A DNA stretch of 64,000 nucleotides from the NCBI GenBank assembly GCA_963402885.1, contig OY727102.1, positions 2,480,001 to 2,544,000 of the forward strand. The letters run 5' to 3'. Origin of the DNA: Antedon bifida (lineage: Eukaryota > Echinodermata > Crinoidea > Comatulida > Antedonidae). This document shows, piece by piece, positions 37,701 to 48,202 of this stretch; position 1 is the stretch's first letter; each line of letters begins with the position of its first letter. A program made the position numbers and the translations under genes. The notes beneath the pieces were generated by a model. That model saw nothing but the letters and a program-made list of their open reading frames with translations, was not told the origin of the DNA and ran no database searches.

Positions 37701-40700
37701 TATATTTATTGAACTTCTGTACAATTATTGTCTTTTTGGGTTAATAAATAAATAGCATTTTTTTTTCCTTTAACATTGGATTAAATCAAGTATCTAGTAT
37801 AAAAGTATTTCCTGTCACCCTTTTGTGCTTTGTATTTTATTTAGTTATTAATTTTACTCAGTTGTTTTTGAGAATGGTTCCATGATGGTTCTGAAACGTC
37901 AATCTTTTTTGTCATTAAATTTTATTTTAAAGTTATATATTGTATCGTAAACATCTTTTAATTCGTAATTTTAAAATGTATAAATTAATGTCTGGCATTT
38001 AGAAATAAAAAATGTAATAATTTATAGTAGTCAAAAGTATTTTTGAGAAATTTGCAATGTTGAAAATCAGAGAGTTTAAAATGCATCATGTTTTAGGCCT
38101 ACAGTACACTTGTTTACACATTTTCAATAAGATCCCTAAATAAAGTATATCGAACCTCACAAAACACTACTAAGATCATCCCTATAAAATAAACAAAATT
38201 GAACAATACTATTTTATCTTTTACTTTTATAGTATAAAAATAAATTAAACATATTATTAGGAAACCAAGGAATGAAACTGTAATTATGTTTGTATAAAAT
38301 ACAGTAGAAGGAGGTTATGCTTTTCCCCAGTCCGTTTCTGATATCTCACACAGTTTTTGCCTAATTGAGTGCCTGAAAATTTCCATTAGTTAGACCTAGA
38401 TAAAGACTGTTATTACCAATGAATTGATAATAAAGACAAAAAAACCAAACCAATAGGTTTCTTTATGTGTTATATTATGTTTAATAAGTAGTGTTGAAAG
38501 AGGTAGCACTCTTAAAAGTTTAGAAAATTCTTAAATTAAAGATAGACGAGAGAATAAACAGAGGGAAATATGAATGAAAATCACATGCATCTTATTAAAG
38601 TAAAGTACAATGTGGTGGTGAGTGGTTTAGGGTCAAAGTATCATGAATTCTTGCAGAGTCACGGAAAATAACTGTAAACAGAGGTTGTGAACTAAAATAA
38701 AAGAATAGTATATGAAAACATGCATTGCTGACAGGTTACAGCGACAACATTGTCAAGAATGCTGCAAACAAAACACAAAGAAACAGAAACCACAAGAAAA
38801 TCACCTAAAAGACATAGGACAAACAACAAGAAACAAAAATTAAAACATTTTAGACACAAGAAGATAGCAACAAGAAACAAAAATTAAAACATTTAAGACA
38901 CAAGAGGATAGAAACAAGAAAGACAAATTAACACATTTAAGACACAAGAAGATAGTAACAAGAAACAAAAATTAAAACATTTTAGACACAAGAAGATAGC
39001 AACAAGAAACAAAATTAACACATTTAAGACACAAGAAGATAGTAACAAGAAATAAAAATTAACACATTTAAGACACAAGAAGATAGCAACAAGAAAGACA
39101 AATTAGAACATTTAAGACACAAGAAGATAGCAACAAGAAAGACAAATTAGAACATTTAAGACACAAGAAGATAGCAACAAGAAAGACAAATTAGAACATT
39201 TAAGACACAAGAAGATAGTAACAAGAAATAAAAATTAACACATTTAAGACACAAGAAGATAGAAACAAGAAATAAAAATTAACACATTTAAGACACAAGA
39301 AGATAGTAACAAGAAATAAAAATTAACACATTTAAGACACAAGAAGATAGAAACAAGAAATAAAAATTAACACATTTAAGACACAAGAAGATAGAAACAA
39401 GAAATAAAAATTAACACATTTAAGACACAAGAAGATAGTAACAAGAAATAAAAATTAACACAATTTAGACACACGAAGATAGAAACAACAAAAAAGAATA
39501 CATTTCAGAAACAAGAAAAATTACAGTAGTTCAAAGACATACTGTAGGAGAAACAAAACTGAACACATTTAAGACACAGGACAGTCTGGACAGCAACAAC
39601 AAGAAACACAAAGACACAGGGCAGGAACACTAAGAAACAAAAGACACTGGACAGAAACAACAACAAATTATGATATAAATCATATAATAAATAATAGTAT
39701 TAATAGTATAAACAATTTAAATACATAACATAACCAATCATATAATTATTCCTTTTAAAGGGACACAATTATTATATCAATGGACATGTTTTGATTGAAA
39801 AAAATGTTGAATTTCTTTTGAAAATAAATAACATAACAAAAATGCAAAGGCATACAACACAACATAGACGTATTACTTTTTAACAGTATACATTGGGTGT
39901 ACATGGATGTTACCTTGGAAACACAATGCCACACTGATTAACATGATAATGTTACCTTAGTAAAGCCTGCCATGCAAGGAAGATCCAGTAATAAGAGGGA
40001 AAATTAAAAGAAAAGAAAAAAATGAAATGAGTTAAAGATGACATAAATAAAACATTAAATGAATGTTAAAGATGTATTGTCCCCAAACAAAATTACGATT
40101 AATAAAATTAGACTTTTAATAGGCCATTTTGCAGTTTGAATAAAGTTATTCACTTCTGTAAAAATAAAATAAAATAAATAATCATTTTACTTATAAATTA
40201 AATTAAAATGGCATATTTAGCAAAAAATTAAAACATATATATATTTTTCAGGGGGACAATATATCTTTAAAGATAAATTGTATCCCTTAAAAAATGTTTT
40301 GAAATGCAATTTTAATGTCACATAATAATATTTTTTTCATTTGGCCAAAAACTGGATCTAAAAATTAAAAAAAAAACAATTTTCTGATCTTATGATTCTT
40401 TATTTTTGGGGGGACAAATGAATTTTGAGGATTTGCATCTCAGAAACATGACTCAAGCGAAATTCAAAAGCTGGGTTGCAAAGCAGATTTATAATAACAT
40501 AACAGAAAGATTTAAAAGTTCAGGTTATAGCATCGATAACATTTTTTTCTAAAAGGTAAGACTTCCAAACCATGAATTACTTTACAACTTATTTTAAAAC
40601 TAATCAGCATTTTAACCACACTTTTCCTTTTCCTATTTCAACAAAGAAAGAACAAGCATTTCACTTAATCCCAAGAGAAGAAGAAAGGAATAAGGTATTA

Positions 40701-42537
40701 AATCATAAAAGGTTCAGGGGACATTCAATATAGTTTGTGGTAATTTATTCAATTACAGCTTAGCCTTCTGCCCAACAAACCTCACTGTCCAAAAAATGCA
40801 TGACGAGAATGGAAAGAAAAACATTTACAACAAATTACAAAAACATTTGAAATTGACTTTGCTTTATGTTAGAACTTGAAGATAAGAGACATGGAGCTGT
40901 ATGAGGAGCCTATAAATATACTGTAGATCTACAGTATTCAATTGGCGATGAACAATAACCAAATGTTAATTCCCTGTGCGCGTGCATGGATTTTGCGATG
41001 TGTTATCTTCACTCCCGCTCTCCTAACAGTTTGATGGTTTCTAGGTTCAGAAGACGACCAACGACACATCAATTGACCTGACCCAGTTGGGTCGCCAGCT
41101 CTCATAAACCGAAAGCTCCAGAATATGAAAATATCCAAACATAAACCAGAAAAAAAGAAGTAACAATCAACCTTTTGCATAAATTATCTAAGTTACTATG
41201 TTTTTAACTGAATACATTTGTTTAATATTATCTTAAATGGTTTCATTTCAGAAACCTGTTACTTCTAGTTCAACCTATTAAATCTGTTTTTACATGGTTT
41301 AAAAAAAGAAAATTGTTGATCTATTTTCAGTAACTACTAAAAACAGCCTTGTGTTACAGTACCTTCTTTGTTTTCATTAAAAATTAATTTCTATAATTTA
41401 TACCCAAGAGGATGTTTTATTAGGAAGGTCAAAGGTCATTTACACTATTGTTGGATGTTTGCCAACAGTTGAGTGTGGACAAAAACTACCAACATCAACA
41501 AATTCAATTTAATTTCCTACCTTATTTCAAAGGAAAACTCATTAATTGGACTTCCAATTCTAATTATCGACTACATAAGCAGATATTTTCATCATTTAAA
41601 AACATTTACATTATAACATTAGAATTTAGTATTTTATTCAAGATACTAAAATAATAATGTTTTATGGTAACTGCTGTAAATGCAATTAGTTGGAAATGAT
41701 TTCTCTTATCTAAACATCTACTACCTGAAGAAATAATTTTAAAAGGTTTAAATTTTTTCCAACAATACATGCTACAAAGTAACATAAAATAAAACTGTAA
41801 TCAATGAAAATTATTTTAATTGTTACATAGCAATAAACTCTAACCACAAGAACTGTCAAAAGTCTCACATTGTTTGTAATTAGTAGTTGAATTATGGGTT
41901 TGTACTTGTAATGTGTTTGAAAAGGACCTTGATGACCCCAGAAGTACAAGAAATGACAAAGTATGTATAACTCAGAGTTATACATACTTTGTAATTTCTA
42001 TGGAGTCACCATATCAAATCTATAAGGACTATTTAGTGCAATTACGTTGAGGAGCCACACAATTTGTTATTTTAACTATTTTGTACTTCTGTACAGCAGT
42101 GAAAATGTTAAAAGAAACTTGCTCTTATTAGTGTTATTAATATGAGTTTATTAGTGTATGAAAACAACGGCAGTTAATACTCTATCATAGAAAAACAGTT
42201 GAACAAGGTGCAAAAATGCAAAATAAAAATGTCGAACCAAAGGTAATATTGACTCCAGCCCTTCTAAGCACTCTTCTTGTTTCTGTCGTAGATCATAATC
42301 ATCCCATTCCAATTCCGAGTCAGCCGACGACGGGAAGTTGGAGTAGCGGTGGAAATGATTCGGATTGTTACGATTATGGTAACGTTTATCTTTTACATTG
42401 CATTGTCCTCCACTTCCCAAATCGTAATTGTCCCATTCAAGATCGCCGTCTTCATAACGCCCTCGCCAGTTTCGTCGCTGTTGCTGCTGGCGGCCATTGT
42501 AGTAGTTGCCATAGTAATTGTTATAGTTTCTAGGCAT
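28751..42537 (-). CDS. AKAP7-like protein with 2H phosphoesterase domain and giant N-terminal extension
   Basis: Eight coding exons on the minus strand: 42537-42238 (end tentative), 34957-32950, 32518-32361, 31933-31797, 31680-31517, 31156-30887, 30054-29896 and 28929-28751. All have AG/GT borders, and the phase closes from exon 3 to the stop, giving about 1,124 aa. The 2H domain (about 805-1010) has the two H-x-T motifs, HLTIMVM (about 852) and HLTVMKLS (about 945), and the family sequences KVAPNFFVAV, FQGLSHFNNQV and TGDGYYAKL. It therefore matches AKAP7, which in vertebrates anchors PKA, binds AMP and in some forms cleaves 2',5'-oligoadenylates. A Lys/Arg-rich stretch just before the domain could be a nuclear signal. 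Residues 1-769 have no vertebrate AKAP7 counterpart known to me: they are Asn/Tyr/Arg/Gly-rich, then acidic and Ser/Thr-rich. The tail carries a candidate PKA-RII helix across the last exon junction. Repeats fill the introns. Confidence 0.85.
29270..29411. repeat. Probable family-3 foldback remnant in last intron
   Basis: Ends in AAAGGACAATACATCTTTAAA, the family-3 right end. The left arm is not clearly preserved. It lies between the last exon of the AKAP7-like gene and the 96-bp minisatellite. Confidence 0.4.
29510..29990 (-). repeat. 96-bp coding-derived minisatellite, five units
   Basis: Five units at exact 96-bp spacing (CATTGAT anchors at 29531, 29627, 29723, 29819 and 29915). The unit nearest 30 kb is the 3' end of exon 8 of the AKAP7-like gene, including its donor AAAA|GTAAGT. 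Four units keep a perfect GTAAGT (exon ends at 29896, 29800, 29704 and 29608), while the fifth has decayed to GTTATT. A 32-residue translation, with MVTESVK at the donor side, is open in some units, but TAA codons at 29876-29878 and 29588-29590 block continuous read-through. The array is therefore best read as exon-end duplications inside the last intron, offering alternative donors. Confidence 0.85.
30181..30515. repeat. Direct duplication in an AKAP7-like intron
   Basis: A segment beginning GAAAGCACTCAGAAACT and containing GAGGGCGCATGTTGATATTT occurs at 30181-30275 and again at 30418-30510, about 237 bp apart and nearly identical over about 90 bp. It lies in the intron between exons 7 and 8 and is non-coding. 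Confidence 0.8.
32604..32808. repeat. Family-1 foldback element with duplicated right arm
   Basis: Left arm TATGTCTACACTATCAAACT. The right arm occurs twice: TTTGATAGTGTAGACAGAAC near 32712 and TTTGATAGTGTAGACCGAGC near 32788, separated by a unique stretch of about 40 bp. It is in the AKAP7-like intron between exons 3 and 4. Confidence 0.8.
32950..34957 (-). CDS. Exon 3 of the AKAP7-like gene (669-codon extension exon)
   Basis: A single 2,008-nt exon, acceptor TATCTTCGCAG|CTAAAC and donor GATG|GTACGT. From its N terminus it encodes an Arg/Gly/Tyr-rich stretch, an Asn/His/Tyr/Arg-rich low-complexity tract with DRHNGYDRYGYKRDGG, a segment with clustered cysteines (CKCRF, then CDCFQLC and CDDC), a basic KKRRKKEG patch, and a long acidic Ser/Thr/Asp-rich region ending in DLGLDLSVGRSADGDDD. 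The cysteine spacing suggests metal binding but matches no domain I know. No transmembrane segment is seen. The open frame continues about 85 nt past the donor; that part is intronic. Counter-strand frames over it are shadows. Confidence 0.8.
36907..36931. repeat. (TA)n microsatellite
   Basis: About twelve uninterrupted TA dinucleotides after an A-run. Confidence 0.9.
38800..39485 (+). repeat. Minisatellite, unit about 44 bp, about 15 copies
   Basis: Units of the form AAGACACAAGAAGATAGNAA plus CAAGAAATAAAAATTAACAC. Variants carry AGACAAATTAGAACATTT or AACAAAAATTAAAACATT instead. The plus strand is nearly pure purine plus C. The array lies in intron 2 of the AKAP7-like gene and degenerates on both sides (to about 39660 on the right). 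Frames through it on the minus strand (FLLLSSCVLNVL-like) are artefacts. Confidence 0.9.
40065..40430. repeat. Two adjacent family-3 foldback elements
   Basis: First element: left TTAAAGATGTATTGTCCCCA, right GGGGGACAATATATCTTTAA (to 40271). The second starts at or inside that end (ATCTTTAAAGATAAATTG) and finishes with GGGGGGACAAATGAATTTTG near 40430. They share ATGGCATATT / GGCCATTTTGCA-type interiors with the 13439 copy. The overlapping end suggests insertion of one next to or into the other. Confidence 0.65.
41956..41992. repeat. 37-nt near-perfect palindrome
   Basis: ACAAAGTATGTATAACTC at 41956-41973 pairs exactly with GAGTTATACATACTTTGT at 41975-41992, around one central A. Imperfect extension (GAAAT / ATTTC) lengthens the stem. 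It lies in the intron close to exon 2 of the AKAP7-like gene. Confidence 0.9.
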
Positions 42538-45094
42538 AAGAACTTGACGACGGAAAAAACTAAAAAGAGGTAAAAAGAGGTAAAAAGCGGTTTAAAAATG
42601 GAGACAGAATCACCTGGCCTATATCAGTCTGTAACATTAGTAGGTGCGGCACACACTAGCTGATCAATGACATCACTCCAATGGTCATGTGACCTGAAAA
42701 AACAAAATATATATATTTATTAAAAGTAGTTTGAACATACATTGCTAGAATACAACACACTCTTTCTGATTCTGATATTTTCAAAATGCTTTAAACAAAT
42801 GTGCAGTAAATTCTTAAAAATAGAGTAATAATTTAATAGCAATACTATACTAGTATATAATACTATAGACTATGATACCATTGTACTATACAGTAGTTTG
42901 TACAGGAAATAATAATACAGGAAATCACCTGCATAATATACCATGATATATACGTACTGCAGTAGTCAATACAATAGAAGGAAAGAAATTTAAAATGTTT
43001 TTATTATTTAGTTGTAAATATTTCTATTCTATTTTAAATGGAAAAGGTAATAATTGTAATTCTAAGTATTGTATTACAAAATTTAATTTAGGGGAAAAAA
43101 TAATTTCAGTACACCAATTGGCCTTCACCTTCAACAAATTCATAGAAAGGAAAGACAAAAGCCAGACTAGTTCAACAATAAACAGAATTCCACACACTTT
43201 ATATCATTAGTCATCATCTGTCTTGTTAGCAACAAAATGGTGTGGATAGAGTAGTGCACTAAAACATGGCAATCCCACTTGCCCAGTAAAACTAAACTGG
43301 CTTAATAAGAGCCCGACTTAATTCACTCCTTCAGCGTTTTTTGATAATGGAAATCTGAATCAAATGGGATAATTACATCCATGTATGCCTCGGGTAAAAT
43401 AAAGTGTGATACAGCTTTTAAAACTTGTCCTCATAGTTGGATACTGTAGGTAGATAATAGTGCAAATTGAGATGGGGTAGATTTCAAATCTTGGCTAAAA
43501 GCTATTTTTTGAGCTAAAAATTTGTTTTAGACCAATTTCTTTGAAACAGCTTGATGCCGCATTTGTACTACTTGAAACAATTTCATTATATTCTGTAATG
43601 GTAGTTTTTTTGGACAGGTAATTGTTTTGTACTGTGACAGACCAATTGGTAATCTGATATTAACATGACCAGAGTTTTGCAAACACACTGTGTATGCTTG
43701 TCTGTTAAAATGACCCATTTGTTTTGAGGAAGGATTACACATTGTAGCAATTTAGATGAATGTATGTTCCTAATGTCATGGTCTAATGATTGGCTGTTGG
43801 TTGAGTAAACAATTTGAAACATTCTCTATACATACAAATCTAAATGTATTCCTTTTCCTGGCGATTCATATCATAGCATTCACTGTTTCACAATATCCCA
43901 AGTACAATACAAAACATGTAGGCTGCAGTTGAACGTATCCAACTGCGGGGTATTTTTGCAGACAACGATAATTCAATTTCCAACAATAGAGATCAGATTG
44001 TGAGATAAGATCAACACACAACAGAACCGAGAACGTTGTTGGTCAACCATGAAATGATATGAATAAAACCAGACAATGATATAGAAAAAGCCAACAAAAA
44101 TGAATAATAAGAATTTGTACTACTACTGTATAGAATATTATTATTTTGTTAATAATTTGTTACTGCTTTCACATTTTTATTATATACAGTATAACAAATC
44201 TAGTTTTATTTATACACACACAATTTATTCCAAAATATAACATAAAAATTAATATTCAGTTTTGAATTTTAGGAATACAGTAGATTGTATTTTGTTCAAA
44301 TATGGATGTTTGAGGATTTTGGTATATTCTGTAAATTACTAGAATTCTTATCCAAAAATGTATTTTTATAGTTTTAAGGCCTAAACATAGACAATATGTT
44401 TAAATTTCCAAAACATAGATTACTTAAATTTGAAATATCCATACTGTACAACTATTGGTTAAAGAATGATTTCAAAGTATTAATATTTGTTCTCCAAAAA
44501 TGTGCTCGACTAAGACACCTTATGTTATTTATGTTGGTAATATGCTGCGCATAATGTCTATATCATGAAAAATTAATATCAGAACATAGGAATATGAAAA
44601 GCCATATAACAGTATCATCTTTTATTGACTTTATCACACAAATAAACAGAAATAAACAAGAGAACCAATCAAAATCATTTTTCTAATTGTTTTTAATTAT
44701 TCAGTAATGTAGGCCAATCTTTTAAAAACATTTTACAAATAAAATTTTAGTGTTATGATTTTTTAATTAACATGATGTCCTGAAATCCACTGAAAATGCT
44801 ATTTTATTTTTGTTGGTTACGCTTCACTGCACAGCATTGTGTTTGTCATCAATCGAAGATGTCTTTCATTTCGTTAAAAAGGTGGATTTAAAAAAATATA
44901 TGAATGATTACGAAGGATGGTCATTTTATAATTGACAAACTTTGCCTAGCCAATCAACAAACCTAACATACTAGCTATCAGATGATAAAGCTAGGCCTAG
45001 GTCCAACGTACTCTTGACTGACATTCTTAGGTAGACGCGGCCTAGACCTACTTAATCGCACCAGGTACCATCTCATCTCTCATTCATAATCTGT

Positions 45095-45145
45095 ATGATG
45101 AGGCGTAGGCCTAGGCCTAGCCTAGCTAGCCTAGGCTAGGTCCCT
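45095..45145. other. CTAG/GGCCTAG-rich patch by AKAP7-like first exon
   Basis: GTAGGCCTAGGCCTAGCCTA and adjoining CTAGCCTAGGCTAGG form a short palindrome-rich cluster about 110-160 bp inside the inferred first intron. A comparable patch lies 5' of POFUT1 (56650-56790). Confidence 0.6.
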
Positions 45146-45256
45146 GCCTGGAGTCTTTATATTATTTTTATTTTATGTCATATGATAAGCACAGACTGCA
45201 TAATAAAAAAAAATACTACGGATATCGTAAGTCTACAAATAAATGTCTAACTCACC

Positions 45257-45400
45257 GTCCACCCAATAACAAATAACGCTGAACTTCCCACAGAAAATTC
45301 AGACTTTTGAGTGTGTATTTACATCAAGAGTGAAGGCTAGGCCTAGATCAGCGAAAAAAAAACCCAATGCGTCATTTCCGGTAGGTGGCGCAATTACAGC
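45257..45400 (-). other. Probable non-coding first exon and promoter side, AKAP7-like gene
   Basis: A strong minus-strand donor, GGACG|GTGAGTTAG, ends an exon at 45256/45257. The coding exon 2 has an acceptor, CTCTTTTTAG, ending at 42560, with 22 nt of leader before the ATG at 42537. The first exon would be non-coding, with transcription starting roughly between 45300 and 45400. The exact start cannot be seen. Confidence 0.5.
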
Positions 45401-46624
45401 TCAAGATCTCTCAAGATCTTTTCCCACACTATTATAATAATTATCATCACCAGATTTTTCTCGAGAAAGAATTTTGTCCCTCTAAACAAATTACTATTTT
45501 AATGTTGTTGTTGAATATGCCATTTTATTTTCACATAATAGTCGGTCTCTGCATTTTTACCAGGCGGAGTCTTAGAAAATACTTTGATTTCACTAGGGCC
45601 TAAGTATTTCGCTCCGTTTCCGAGTGTTTACTAGTATATATATCTTTTTGTTTTCACTTTCTCATGCCATTTTGTTAGTATCTAATATTGAGGACGAATG
45701 GATGAATGTAGAAGAGCCAATTGTTAGAGATAATTATCATAGTGCATCACTGCTTCTCTATTTCCAATATCTTGTTCAGTGTCCGGATTGCAGACATTAA
45801 CAATTCCATAATTCCAGCCTTTCTCTCCGTACATTCCATCCATTCTATTCCTATATTTTGAATACTTTAGTTGAAATTAAATTAGCGTTCACTGTCTTTC
45901 TGTAAATAATAGACTTTCTTTATTGATTGTTTTAAAATAATATCTCAAGTAGGTTTAAATATTTTTTATATAGTAATAATTTTATTAATTTTATTAATAT
46001 ACATTTTAGAATTTAATGTTGAAAATGTACTCATATTGTTTCCATTTTAAATTGGCAAATAAAATTAAATCTGAAGCGCTTTATTTTTGTCATATATCAC
46101 TTGAAATGTCTCAAACCACTGGAGTTCATATTTAATTTCTGAGGAGCTCGTGTTTGCAGAACAATGCTACATGTAGGCCGTTTGTACACATGTGTGTATA
46201 ACGTGTGGGATATAATAATAGACTATAATGATCTAATGATATTGCTTTTATCAAATAATTCGACTTTCAAAGAATATATTACATTGTAATAATCATTATC
46301 ATATATTTTATATACACACACATCTTCACACCCTCCTTCCTGAGCCGACTTATGGTCTTGCGTATTACTTATTACAACTGTGCATTTCGATTTTGTATTT
46401 ATAGAGACGTCAATTATTAAATAATATCATTACTACTCAATAAATAAATTATTTTGTCAAACAAAATGATTTATTTATTATCTACAATCCTACAAAATGC
46501 ACTTATTCACGGTCATTACTACTCATTTTGAATGATGAACAATTTGCAATTGCAATTAAATCAAAGTTCATATTTGCCATTAGGATAGAATATATTTGTT
46601 GACTTTTTTACTTAAAATTGTAAA
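45401..46624. other. Intergenic, between convergent-side ends
   Basis: AT-rich. No gene or clear repeat is recognised. TTTATT runs near 46471 could provide the polyadenylation signal for the minus-strand GPCR gene on the right. Confidence 0.45.
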
Positions 46625-47665
46625 TTAATTATCTAATTGTTCGTTTGTGTCAGGTTCATCTGCTGTGCTTTCCGTGTAAGGGGAATCAGACACATCAACT
46701 CCAACTTTAACCAAACACTCTTGCTTAAGCTTCTGCAGTCCTTTTCGAAAGTCGTTAAACTTAAACGCGTAAATGAAAGGGTTGACGCTTAGATTTATAG
46801 CAAGCAGCGTTACGGTTATCTCATGCACGGGACTTGAGTTGAACTCGAAACACCTACATAACGCATACGTCATGTACAACGCAAAGTTTGGTGTAATGCA
46901 AATTATAAACGCGATAAAAACACAGAAAAGTGTGACAATAAGATTTTGTTGAGCTTTACCGTACATTTTGTTCTTAGGGGTTACTGAATTTTGTTTTCCT
47001 CCTGGACTGGTTAAATCGTGTTGAGATCTGGAAACTTCAATCTTTACTTTTTCATTAATCATATTAAAAATACGAGCGTAACAGTATATCATGAATGTGG
47101 TTGGTATAAACCAACAAAACATGAAGACTAATATACCAGATAAAACCTCTAAAGTTCTTGTAGTTACATTGTAGTCACATTGCCAAGGCTTGTCTTCATT
47201 AACTGTTGCAGCAACTGCTAAATACATAGCCATCACAAGTGCGATAAAATGAGGAATGATTAAAACCATTCCTTTTCTTTTACGTCTGCTAAACTTCATT
47301 CTGTACCAATTTGAATGCAGTACGGCTACATATCGCTCAATCGTCACCAGGACTAAATTGTTTGTCGAGACGTACAACAGATACCAAAATAACGCTCTTG
47401 ATTTACAGAATATCTCACCAGCTACTCCGTCTGGAGGATCTCTTGTATAGTAGATGACGAACATCAGACTACCAGCCATGTCAATCCAAGACTGGTGGAA
47501 AATCAGAAGATGTGTGGATGATTTCTTTTGAATTTTCTTGAAAAAGAAAACCAAAACGACAAGAAGGTTAGCTAGTACGCCAACAATTCCTATGGTGTAA
47601 CGTATCACCAAAATAGCAGGGTGACCATGCAACACATTCTTCTCGTAGTCGGTAACGTTATCCAT
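46625..47665 (-). CDS. Rhodopsin-class GPCR, family A1 (orphan), 346 aa
   Basis: Single-coding-exon seven-transmembrane receptor. N3 and N166 are sequons. Cys87-Cys163 is the likely disulfide, Glu110-Arg111-Tyr112 the DRY-type motif, and NPFIY ends TM7. TM6 reads FIICITPN, so the 6.48 Trp is Ile, and TM4 has no Trp 4.50. ICL3 is long and polar. The minus-strand sequence TATTTTTCTTTTAG ends 15 nt upstream of the ATG, a convincing acceptor, so the 5' UTR is spliced. It is very similar to the gene at 52593-53582, with identical blocks through TM2-ICL2, so the two are recent duplicates about 5 kb apart. Three family-2 foldback elements lie 84-540 bp upstream. Confidence 0.9.
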   Translation of the reverse strand: MDNVTDYEKNVLHGHPAILVIRYTIGIVGVLANLLVVLVFFFKKIQKKSSTHLLIFHQSWIDMAGSLMFVIYYTRDPPDGVAGEIFCKSRALFWYLLYVSTNNLVLVTIERYVAVLHSNWYRMKFSRRKRKGMVLIIPHFIALVMAMYLAVAATVNEDKPWQCDYNVTTRTLEVLSGILVFMFCWFIPTTFMIYCYARIFNMINEKVKIEVSRSQHDLTSPGGKQNSVTPKNKMYGKAQQNLIVTLFCVFIAFIICITPNFALYMTYALCRCFEFNSSPVHEITVTLLAINLSVNPFIYAFKFNDFRKGLQKLKQECLVKVGVDVSDSPYTESTADEPDTNEQLDN

Positions 47666-47748
47666 TTAAACTTGATGCCTAAAAGAAAAATAAAAACCGG
47701 TATATTGTAAAATACTGAAGGTAACTTCAGGTCCTAAAGTAAGAGTAA

Positions 47749-48202
47749 GGCTTGGTTCCCACTAGTACGTAACGCAAAAACGTAAACACAACGCAAGCGT
47801 GTTGACCAATGACAAACGACAGTTCGAATAATCCATCGCTTGTGATTGGTCGTTACGTCCTGGTGTTGCGTCTCTAGTGGGAACCAAGCATTAGTGAACA
47901 TAGTCTTCTGTGGTAGAAAGGGTTTTGTTGTAAATAATGTATACATGATTAAGCTTCGTTCCCACGCAAAAACATAAGCACATCGCAATTAATTGAACAA
48001 TCACGACGCAATGGATCGCTGTGATTGGTCAACTCACTTGCGTTGCGTCCAAACGGGAACTAACCTTTTTAATATTAATGCAGCAGAAAAAGCTTACTTC
48101 AGCATAATTGACGATCAACACTTTTATACTTGGTTTTCACTATTGGACGCAACGTATAGTATATACCCAATATACCCGTTGCCCAATCACGACACGAGAC
48201 TC
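47749..48202. repeat. Cluster of three family-2 foldback elements upstream of a GPCR
   Basis: Complete copy at 47749-47892 (CTTGGTTCCCACTAGTACG ... CTAGTGGGAACCAAG), a second at 47951-48066 (CTTCGTTCCCACGC ... CCAAACGGGAACTAA) and a partial one at 48129-48202 (TTGGTTTTCACTATTGGACG). They share TGTGATTGGTC and TTGCGTTGCGTCC blocks. They fall inside the inferred 5' UTR intron or promoter of the GPCR starting at 47665. Confidence 0.75.

Larger units (their letters stand above)
34958..42237. other. Large intron 2 of the AKAP7-like gene
   Basis: About 7.3 kb of AT-rich sequence holding a (TA)n run (36907-36931), a 44-bp minisatellite (38800-39485), two family-3 elements (40065-40430) and a palindrome (41956-41992). 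One GC-richer island near 40970-41105 could be an unrecognised exon. Otherwise nothing coding is supported. Confidence 0.6.

Noticed and set aside
38692-39078. Cys/Leu/Phe-rich minus-strand open frames
   Set aside because: They are translation of the 44-bp minisatellite.
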